A stretch of 5,772 bases of DNA from Planctomycetota bacterium (GTDB taxonomy: Bacteria; Planctomycetota; Phycisphaerae; UBA1845). The notes under the pieces are model-generated. The model ran no database searches. It had not been told where the DNA came from and was given only the letters and a program-made list of their open reading frames with translations. Shown here one piece after another: positions 1-4,864 of the stretch; within the stretch, counting starts at the first letter, position 1, and each line of letters begins with the position of its first letter. A program made the translations under genes and the position numbers. The stretch covers positions 1 through 5,772 of the forward strand of contig JADFRO010000209.1 in assembly GCA_022561255.1 (NCBI GenBank), given 5' to 3'.

Positions 1-142
1 GAGGACTCGCAAAAACCCACCGGATCGAACGCAAGTCATACTAGCGTAAAGACTTCTGGCGAGCAAGAAGTATTCGGGAGGGCTGTGGAATGTGGAGCCG
101 GCAAGCTCGAAGGTCCGGTCCAGAGCCCGGACGGCAACCGGA
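1..142. other. Left-edge stretch with no supported gene
   Basis: I see no convincing gene here. Plus-strand frame 1 is open from the window edge to a TAA at 166-168 (56 codons, last one the stop), so it could be the tail of a gene starting outside the window. The translated residues look hydrophilic and unstructured and match no family I know, and this reading would overlap the 3' end of the minus-strand lipoprotein gene by 26 bases. Other plus frames close early. A minus-strand ATG near position 40 could begin a gene running off the left edge, but it has no visible ribosome-binding site. The only structural element is the hairpin at 113-132. Confidence 0.4.
113..132 (-). terminator. Candidate weak terminator hairpin after the lipoprotein gene
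   Basis: GTCCGG (113-118) and CCGGAC (127-132) form a 6-bp perfect inverted repeat with an 8-base loop. Read on the minus strand, the hairpin starts 10 bases after the TAG stop at 143-145, where a terminator would be expected. A third CCGGAC copy at 138-143 overlaps the stop codon. No T-run follows the hairpin on the minus strand, so intrinsic termination would be weak. It may instead be an mRNA 3'-end stabiliser or chance pairing in GC-rich DNA. Confidence 0.25.
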
Positions 143-460
143 CTAGCGGCGAACGTGGCCGGTTCTAATGGAGTCGAAACGGCGGAAATAGTAGCCCGAG
201 TTCCGGCCAGATAGCCCCTGGCGGTCGTAGATCGTCTCTCGAAATTCGATTTCCTCGCCGTCCGGCTGGCCCGACACAACCATGGGCCAGTCCATCCGGA
301 AGTTAACCGGCCGGGCTGAGGCCGCACGCTCAGGATTGAAGATCAGATGGGTGTCCGGAATCGGGCGCAGAGAGGCGCGGTGGCTACTTGCCGCACATCC
401 GCCGACGACGGTGGCGGCAAGAATGATCATCATGAGCTTGGTGGCCTGCATCGTCCCCAT
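143..460 (-). CDS. Small lipoprotein of unknown function (105 aa)
   Basis: I do not recognise the family. The first 22 residues form a lipoprotein signal peptide: a short basic start (Lys8), a hydrophobic core at residues 9-19, and a lipobox V-G-G-C with Cys22 as the predicted lipidated residue. The mature part is about 84 residues, polar, without further membrane segments or cysteines. It ends in an aromatic and basic stretch (Tyr90, Tyr91, Phe92, Arg93, Arg94, Phe95) and a basic tail. The ATG at 460 is preferred because GGAGGG lies 13 bases upstream (474-479), a slightly long spacing; an in-frame ATG at 451 is further from it. The gene is transcribed away from rmuC. Signal peptide and lipobox are seen in the sequence; location in the cell envelope is inferred from them. 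Short ORFs can be spurious, but the lipobox and ribosome-binding site make this one likely real. Confidence 0.72.
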   Translation of the reverse strand: MGTMQATKLMMIILAATVVGGCAASSHRASLRPIPDTHLIFNPERAASARPVNFRMDWPMVVSGQPDGEEIEFRETIYDRQGLSGRNSGYYFRRFDSIRTGHVRR

Positions 461-484
461 CCGTGCTACGGTTCCCTCCGCCCC

Positions 485-490
485 ATTCTA
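485..490 (-). promoter_or_regulatory. Possible -10 box for the 105-aa lipoprotein gene
   Basis: The minus strand reads TAGAAT here, five of six matches to TATAAT. Transcription would start near 478, giving a leader of about 18 bases with the GGAGGG at 474-479 at or next to its 5' end. The hexamer at a 17-base spacing upstream is TACTTT, a poor -35, so the call rests on the -10 alone. Confidence 0.3.
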
Positions 491-696
491 GGCCCGCACG
501 TCGCCGGAAAGTACCGTTGGGGACAGGGTCCGAGAGAACCGGCGGCTAGCAGGCGTGAGCGGGCTTACTGCTCTCTGTGGTGATACCTCGGTGACCTGCG
601 GATGATGTGACGAGACCGCTGTTTGTGTTGACGTGGGACATCATTGGGCCCGCCGAGGTTTGCGTCCGAGAGTGACTTCACGACAATCGCTACGAC

Positions 697-701
697 GAAG
701 G
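697..701 (+). promoter_or_regulatory. Ribosome-binding site that sets the rmuC start
   Basis: GAAGG lies 8 bases before the ATG at 710. It supports that ATG over the longer in-frame option, a TTG at 644 that has no purine-rich site before it and would place a hydrophilic extension ahead of the membrane anchor. Confidence 0.55.
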
Positions 702-709
702 CGGATGCG

Positions 710-1915
710 ATGACTGAGACGGCATATCTCTTGGCAGGCGTGGTTGTCGGCGTGATCGCCGGTGTGGGGATTCTTCTGCTTCTGCACCGCCGTGACAGCC
801 GGCTTCAACAAGACCTTGCCAAGCGTAACGCAACAGAGATCGCCGCGATGGTCGGTCAGCTTAAGGAGGCCTTCGGCGCCCTGTCGCGTGAAGCACTGTC
901 GGCCAACGCCGATGATTTCCTCAAACTCGCCAAGACGCGTTTGGAGCAGCAAACAACGCAGGGGGAGCAGTCGCTGGAAGGCAAGAAGAAACTGATCGAC
1001 GCACGCCTGGGTGAAATGAGCGCGACCCTTACGACGCTCGGTAAATTCATCCAATCCGTGGAAAAGCAGCGTGCGGAGTCGTTTGGATCACTAACGTCGC
1101 AGCTTCAAGCCAATACCCAGGCGACCTCTCAACTGCAAACCACTACGGCCCATCTCAGAGAGGCGCTAGCGAGCCCGCAAGCTCGCGGCCAATGGGGTGA
1201 GCGTATGGCCGAGGACGTGCTTCGGCTGGCTGGGTTTATCAAGGGCGTCAATTACGAGAAGCAGCAACAGCTTGAGGATGGCGGGAAGCCCGATTTCTCC
1301 TTTCCACTACCCGGGGGCCACCACGTCCACATGGACGTGAAATTTCCGCTGGACAATTACATGAAGGTGCAGAACGCTCCCGACGACGCGACACGGGCAC
1401 TGCAAACGAAGGTATTCCTTCGTGACGTCCGCGCGCGAATCAAGGAGGTCACGACCCGCGCCTACATCGACCCAGCCGCCGGGACGGTCGACTACGTGAT
1501 CGTCTTTATCCCCATCGAGCAAATTTATGCGTTCATTCATGAACATGATCCGTCGCTTCTCGATGACGCCCTGCGAAACAAGGTCGTCCTTTGCTCACCG
1601 TTGACGCTCTACGCGATCCTGGCTGTCATTCGTCAGGCTTCCGAGAATTTTCGCTTCGAGCAAGGATCGCGGAAGATTCTGGAGTTGCTCGCGCAGTTCA
1701 AGAAACAGTGGGAGAAGTACGGCGAGGTGGTCGACAGGATGGGACGCCGTCTCGACGACGCCGATAAGGCGTTCCGGGAACTCGTCAGTGTGCGTACACG
1801 GGCGCTGGAGCGTCAACTGGACAAGATCGACGATCTGCAGGCCGCTCAGATCGGGTCGGCGGAGACGACCTTGGAAGACCAAGACGCGCCGGCTCTTGTG
1901 GAGCGGGCCGAATAG
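710..1915 (+). CDS. rmuC: RmuC-family DNA recombination protein
   Basis: RmuC proteins (old name DUF195) carry a predicted PD-(D/E)XK nuclease-like domain. E. coli rmuC was first noted for limiting inversion at short inverted repeats. At 401 aa this one is somewhat shorter than E. coli RmuC. Residues 5-26 form one membrane helix, followed by a long coiled-coil region (about 30-150) rich in Gln, Leu, Lys and Glu. The family signature Q-A-R-G-Q-W-G-E is at 157-164. Candidate nuclease residues are Glu164, Asp195 (in KPDF) and the Asp209-x-Lys211 pair (MDVKFP), so the core looks intact. A helical C-terminal region (about 320-380) ends in an acidic tail. The N-terminal anchor should hold the cytoplasmic domain at the inner membrane. 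The next gene starts 27 bp downstream on the same strand, suggesting co-transcription. Family assignment is firm from the motifs; nuclease activity is inference. Confidence 0.93.
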   Translation: MTETAYLLAGVVVGVIAGVGILLLLHRRDSRLQQDLAKRNATEIAAMVGQLKEAFGALSREALSANADDFLKLAKTRLEQQTTQGEQSLEGKKKLIDARLGEMSATLTTLGKFIQSVEKQRAESFGSLTSQLQANTQATSQLQTTTAHLREALASPQARGQWGERMAEDVLRLAGFIKGVNYEKQQQLEDGGKPDFSFPLPGGHHVHMDVKFPLDNYMKVQNAPDDATRALQTKVFLRDVRARIKEVTTRAYIDPAAGTVDYVIVFIPIEQIYAFIHEHDPSLLDDALRNKVVLCSPLTLYAILAVIRQASENFRFEQGSRKILELLAQFKKQWEKYGEVVDRMGRRLDDADKAFRELVSVRTRALERQLDKIDDLQAAQIGSAETTLEDQDAPALVERAE

Positions 1916-1942
1916 CCGCCCGCCCGCCGATGGGATGGATTC

Positions 1943-3004
1943 ATGTGGGCCACAGGTGCATACGGGTACCTTTCCGATTACGTCCTGTGGTGGCTGGTAT
2001 TCGTCTCCATACTCTTTAACGCCTGGTGTTTCTTTCGCTTCCACGCGCTGGCCTCGCGTCCGCGTACGAGGCTGATTGTCGGAAATCTTCTCGTAGGTCT
2101 TTGCCTCTTAGCGACGACGTGCATGGCCTCGGAAACCTACCTCCGCTTTGTGAGCATCGAAACGGACTCCTACGGGGCGAGCATGACCACGCGCCGCTGG
2201 AAAACGGCGTACACGACCGTGAACTCCTTGTTCTGCCGCGATGCGGAATGGTCCAAGCAAAAGCCCGCCGGCGTCCGGCGCATCGCATTCGTAGGAGACT
2301 CGTTCGTTTACGGCTGGGGGATCAACGACCCGCGCGATCGCTTTTCCGATCTTCTTCAGGATCGATTCGACCAGCGAAGTCCGGGGCGAGTCGAGACGAT
2401 GAACGTTGCATGGTGCAACTGGGACACGCCCAAAGAACTCGCAGCGATTCACGACGTTGTCCTGCATTACGACGTCGACGAGGTCGTGCTCTGCCACCTT
2501 CCCAACGACATCGATACGTTGCTGCCGAAGGGGAGCGCCGGAAACCTGGTGGAAGCCCCCAAGAGCACCTACTTCAATACGGAAAGCTCGTTTCTATTTG
2601 ACTTCATCTATCATCGCATCTACGTCCGCCGTCTGCCGATGGTGTCGAATTACTGCGACGCGATTCACGACGCATACTTTGATGAGCAAATCTGGAGCCG
2701 TCAGAAAAAACGGCTGACGGATGTGATCGATTTCTGCCAGCAGCACGACGTCAAGCTCCGCGTCGCCCTGCTCCCGTTCGTTCAGACGTGGGGTGAGCGA
2801 TACGACGGCAAGAAAATCCATGCAAGAGTCGCCGAAGTCTTCACACAGCGTGGCATTGAGACCGTTGATCTACTACCGGTCACACTCACACGCGACCCCG
2901 CGACGCTCGTGGTCAACTCCCACGATCCACATCCTAACGAGCTTGCGAACCGACTCTTTGCCGACGAGATTTGGTCAGCCTTCTACAGCGGACCGCTGCC
3001 ATGA
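1943..3004 (+). CDS. Membrane-anchored SGNH/GDSL hydrolase-like protein
   Basis: Two hydrophobic helices (about residues 11-33 and 44-64) are followed by a 290-residue SGNH-fold domain. Block I is G-D-S-F-V-Y-G-W-G-I at 118-127, with Ser120 as predicted nucleophile. The segment P-N-D-I at 187-190 matches block III, with Asn188 as oxyanion-hole residue. D-P-H-P-N at 328-332 supplies the catalytic Asp328 and His330. Block II is unusual: N-V-A-W-C-N-W (154-160) replaces the common N-x-G-x-x-G, so the usual glycine is missing. SGNH enzymes are esterases, lipases or O-acyl transfer/hydrolysis enzymes on sugars; no substrate can be named here. With two helices and a short N-terminus, the domain could face either side of the membrane. 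The ATG at 1943 has only a weak upstream GGGATGG at 4-base spacing and probably relies on read-through from rmuC. A shorter start would remove the first helix. Fold confident, activity likely, biological role unknown. Confidence 0.85.
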   Translation: MWATGAYGYLSDYVLWWLVFVSILFNAWCFFRFHALASRPRTRLIVGNLLVGLCLLATTCMASETYLRFVSIETDSYGASMTTRRWKTAYTTVNSLFCRDAEWSKQKPAGVRRIAFVGDSFVYGWGINDPRDRFSDLLQDRFDQRSPGRVETMNVAWCNWDTPKELAAIHDVVLHYDVDEVVLCHLPNDIDTLLPKGSAGNLVEAPKSTYFNTESSFLFDFIYHRIYVRRLPMVSNYCDAIHDAYFDEQIWSRQKKRLTDVIDFCQQHDVKLRVALLPFVQTWGERYDGKKIHARVAEVFTQRGIETVDLLPVTLTRDPATLVVNSHDPHPNELANRLFADEIWSAFYSGPLP

Positions 3005-3071
3005 CGAGCGAGCCCGGCGATGTTCACTTGATCGCCGAACGAACGGAGAGCCTGGAAAAAGTGACATCGGA

Positions 3072-3105
3072 AACGGATCGGCGACGCGAACGGTCCCGAT
3101 CCGTT
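3072..3105. terminator. Bidirectional terminator-like hairpin between convergent genes
   Basis: AACGGATCGG (3072-3081) and CCGATCCGTT (3096-3105) are perfect 10-bp inverted arms. The stem continues inward with GAC (3083-3085) pairing to GTC (3093-3095) past one bulged C (3082), leaving a 7-base loop. It lies 15 bases after the minus-strand stop at 3121-3123 and 67 bases after the plus-strand stop at 3004. In the minus direction the stem runs into TTTCC; in the plus direction into TTACG. Neither is a strong T-run, so its efficiency is uncertain, but the position and perfect pairing suit a shared terminator. Confidence 0.5.
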
Positions 3106-3120
3106 ACGAGGCGAGCGCCG

Positions 3121-3303
3121 TTACGGGCCGCCGAGGTTGAACGCTCCGAAGACGAAACTCGCAATGAGGTTGTTGACGACCGAAGAGACGAGCCCGGCAG
3201 CCAGCTCCGACGTGTCGAACATACACCCGCTAGCCTGGAGCAGTACGCCTGCACTTAGATACGTAGTAAACCGCCGTGAAAAGCGCTGCACTCGATTGAA
3301 CAT
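3121..3303 (-). CDS. Very small lipoprotein-like protein (60 aa)
   Basis: The sequence opens with a basic segment (Arg4, Arg7, Arg10, Arg11), then a hydrophobic stretch (about 14-23) ending in L-Q-A-S-G-C, with Cys27 as the likely lipidated residue; Ala at -3 is a less usual lipobox residue. Only 33 residues follow, and residues 37-57 are hydrophobic with small and Asn residues (S-S-V-V-N-N-L-I-A-S-F), so the tail may lie on or in the membrane. It resembles short lipoprotein-like hypotheticals I associate with Planctomycetota genomes; that resemblance is from memory, not a search. GAGG sits 9 bases before the ATG at 3303. The gene is downstream of the SH3-domain gene on the same strand with an 83-bp gap, so it may share its transcript or have its own promoter. 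A hairpin follows 15 bases after the stop. Function unknown. Confidence 0.7.
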   Translation of the reverse strand: MFNRVQRFSRRFTTYLSAGVLLQASGCMFDTSELAAGLVSSVVNNLIASFVFGAFNLGGP

Positions 3304-3386
3304 TTTACTGGGCCTCGTAGTAAAACAGTGTTCTGGAATTCCCGTTGGTTACCCGTCCCATTCGACATCGCCGATCGGACGCACCC

Positions 3387-4673
3387 CTATTCGTCTGGCG
3401 ACGTCGACGGCTCGGCGCTCACCGGTGCTTCGAGAAGCACCAACTCAATGGCCAAGTAAATCGGAATCGGATCGACGCCGCCTTCCTGCAAACGCCGCTG
3501 AGAAGCTCGAACGCCGACGTAGCGACCTAAGAAACCGGCCGGATCGATGTCCGACCCCGGGGGAATCTCGACGTACCCGATCGTCCGCGCGAACGACGCG
3601 GTGGGATCGATCAAACGATACCGTCGAATCGTCGATCCGGGCGGATACAGCGCACTTACCCGCAGCTCCCCCTGTATCTGAATGCCGCTCGGGTCGAGGG
3701 GTGCGACCGGAGGAATCGTCGCCCGATCGTGGAGGTAGGCTCGCCTCTTGGCGTCCGCCGCATCACCGAGTCGTTGTATCTTCTGGACGGCCGCAGCAAG
3801 CGTGACCATGTTGTCGATTTGTTCGAGCCGGGTCACCGCGAACACGCGTGCATATTCGTCCTCGCTTTGTTGCGAGACGACTCGGTACCGCTCAATCACG
3901 TCGGTGAAGTCCCGTCCAACGGGGGCCTTGGCCACCTCGGCCTTGGCCGCGACGTCGATCTGGTCGAGCTGCTCTCGCCACGGCGTTGATCCCGCAAGCG
4001 TCGCCCCGGCACGCCTCGATCCGGCGCCCGCCGGAACCGCCGACCCCAAAACGCCACCCACCGAAGCGGTCTTCGCCTGGGTCGCCGAACCAGCACCTGC
4101 CGTAGACGCTCCTGTTGGAACCGTTCCCGGCGCGGCTTTGATCCTGGCTACAAAGTCGCTGTGAATCCAGAGGGACGCACCAGCGGGCGGTTTGATCCGT
4201 AGAAAGCCGTCGGGGTTGCGGCCGAGGATTGTGACCGGCGCGCCCTTCTTCAACATCGTCTGCACCGTGTACTTGTTGTCGTTGAGCATCGATCCGGCGC
4301 GAACGCGCACGTTGTCACCGCTAACCAAGCCGGTCTGGTTGTCCGCCGAGTCGACGTAGTCGGCCGAGATCAAGCTGAACGTTCCCGGCGGAGGCACAAT
4401 TTCGAACCAAGCGCCACGCTGTCCCAGAATGGCAACGCGGGCACCGGCGTCCAGCTTACACACGGTGTAATGGTTCGTGCTGTCGCCGCTACGGACGTAG
4501 ACGTCGTTAGCGGTTACCTCTCCGTAACCTGCTACGGCGCGACCCGACGTCGGCCGTTTCGCCGTCACCTGCGCGGAAGCCGAGGAAACGCTCCCGACAA
4601 GGACCATCGCGGCGCCGGCAAACGAGAACAACAACCGGTTCGAGTGTGGATTACTGAATAATTTCGAGGTCAT
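3387..4673 (-). CDS. Secreted protein with two bacterial SH3 domains
   Basis: A Sec signal peptide (Arg13, hydrophobic 14-30, cleavage likely after A-S-A at 32-34, leaving Gln35) is followed by two bacterial SH3-like repeats at about 50-108 and 117-177. The repeats align to each other: V-Y-V-R-S-G against V-R-V-R-A-G, then N-x-Y-T-V, G-A-x-V-x-I-L-G, a P-P-x-G turn, and a closing S-A-D-Y-V or H-S-D-F-V. Residues about 180-230 are a flexible Ala/Gly/Ser/Thr linker. Residues 231-315 look helical. Residues 330-415 look like a beta-rich domain I do not recognise. Bacterial SH3 domains commonly bind cell-wall peptide or other envelope ligands; no enzyme motif is visible, so a scaffold or binding role in the periplasm is inferred. 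The start is well supported by GGAGG (4684-4688), 10 bases upstream of the ATG. The 60-aa lipoprotein gene lies 83 bp downstream; the upstream neighbour, pabB, is divergent. Confidence 0.85.
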   Translation of the reverse strand: MTSKLFSNPHSNRLLFSFAGAAMVLVGSVSSASAQVTAKRPTSGRAVAGYGEVTANDVYVRSGDSTNHYTVCKLDAGARVAILGQRGAWFEIVPPPGTFSLISADYVDSADNQTGLVSGDNVRVRAGSMLNDNKYTVQTMLKKGAPVTILGRNPDGFLRIKPPAGASLWIHSDFVARIKAAPGTVPTGASTAGAGSATQAKTASVGGVLGSAVPAGAGSRRAGATLAGSTPWREQLDQIDVAAKAEVAKAPVGRDFTDVIERYRVVSQQSEDEYARVFAVTRLEQIDNMVTLAAAVQKIQRLGDAADAKRRAYLHDRATIPPVAPLDPSGIQIQGELRVSALYPPGSTIRRYRLIDPTASFARTIGYVEIPPGSDIDPAGFLGRYVGVRASQRRLQEGGVDPIPIYLAIELVLLEAPVSAEPSTSPDE

Positions 4674-4732
4674 GATGAACGGTCCTCCATCCCGTCTTCG
4701 ATGAACTGCGGCCTGAGCATCCAGCCCCGGGG

Positions 4733-4761
4733 ACGGTAACCCCCGGTTCGGATCGTGTCAA
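4733..4761 (-). promoter_or_regulatory. Sigma-70-like promoter for the SH3-domain gene
   Basis: On the minus strand a perfect TTGACA (-35, plus positions 4756-4761) is followed after exactly 17 bases by TACCGT (-10, 4733-4738), which keeps the three most conserved -10 positions (T1, A2, T6). Transcription would begin near 4726, about 53 bases before the ATG at 4673, leaving room for the GGAGG at 4684-4688. An inverted repeat covers the -10 and an imperfect palindrome covers the -35, so repressor binding is possible but unproven. Confidence 0.4.
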
Positions 4762-4768
4762 CGAATCG
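4749..4768. promoter_or_regulatory. Imperfect palindrome over the -35 box, possible operator
   Basis: CGGATCGT (4749-4756) and ACGAATCG (4761-4768) flank a GTCA centre; six of eight positions pair as an inverted repeat. The palindrome overlaps the TTGACA of the minus-strand promoter and lies about 80 bp upstream of the pabB TATACT box. The layout suits a dimeric regulator, but a match of this size could arise by chance and no regulator gene is in the window. Confidence 0.2.
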
Positions 4769-4848
4769 CGTCCCCGTGTATTTGCCTTCGCTGTGGAGCC
4801 CAACGGCGCCGGCTGAGCCGCGTGCGAGACGATGGCCGACCGGTCGGC

Positions 4849-4854
4849 TATACT
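4849..4854 (+). promoter_or_regulatory. Possible -10 box for pabB, implying a leaderless start
   Basis: TATACT matches TATAAT at five of six positions and ends 10 bases before the ATG at 4865. A normal -10 to start-site distance puts transcription at about 4860-4863, so the mRNA would have almost no leader. That agrees with the lack of any Shine-Dalgarno sequence. No good -35 is visible (GCGAGA at 4824-4829 is the best, at a 19-base spacing). Confidence 0.35.
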
Positions 4855-4864
4855 CCGCCCCATC

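Larger units (their letters stand above)
461..709. other. Divergent intergenic region between lipoprotein gene and rmuC
   Basis: This gap separates two divergently transcribed genes, so it should carry both promoters. On the minus side a TAGAAT box lies at 485-490. On the plus side the best pair I can find is TTGCGT (660-665) and GACAAT (682-687) at 16-base spacing, which is weak; TTGACG at 628-633 has no -10 partner at a normal distance. Short reading frames crossing the region lack coding character. I see no tRNA-like cloverleaf, array or long repeat. Confidence 0.45.
4674..4864. other. Divergent promoter region between SH3 gene and pabB
   Basis: These 191 bases carry the start signals of both flanking genes. 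They include a sigma-70-like pair for the minus-strand gene, a TATACT box before pabB, a 6-bp inverted repeat CCGGGG/CCCCGG (4727-4732 and 4741-4746) and an imperfect palindrome at 4749-4768. Minus-strand reading frames that cross the region run through the pabB start and show no family features. Confidence 0.5.

Noticed and set aside
1..40. AAAAACCC run near the left edge as an intrinsic terminator on the minus strand
   Set aside because: The T-run is present on the minus strand, but no stable GC stem precedes it; only a G-U-containing pairing around it could be found.
644..709. Longer rmuC start at TTG 644
   Set aside because: No ribosome-binding site; it would add 22 polar residues before the membrane anchor. 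The ATG at 710 has GAAGG at 8 bases.
641..1054. Minus-strand frame of 137 codons
   Set aside because: Antisense to the start of rmuC; composition is typical of a mirrored frame in GC-rich DNA.
1595..2044. Minus-strand frame of 149 codons
   Set aside because: Antisense to the conserved 3' part of rmuC and the start of the SGNH gene; no domain, signal or ribosome-binding site that I can see.
3001..3258. Plus-strand reading frame whose ATG overlaps the stop of the SGNH gene (ATGA)
   Set aside because: The overlap looks like translational coupling, but the product is Arg/Glu/Ser-rich with no domain, it runs through the hairpin and then antisense to the better-supported 60-aa lipoprotein gene.
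3268..3300. Twin-arginine (Tat) signal in the 60-aa protein (S-R-R-F-T)
   Set aside because: The position after the arginine pair that should be Phe is Thr and no Lys follows; a Sec lipoprotein signal explains the segment better.
3137..3805. Plus-strand frame of 222 codons
   Set aside because: It runs antisense to the SH3 gene and the 60-aa gene, is rich in Arg, Ser and Pro, and has no recognisable features.
4832..4864. Longer pabB start at ATG 4832
   Set aside because: No ribosome-binding site, and a good -10 box (4849-4854) lies inside the extension. It remains possible if that box is not used.
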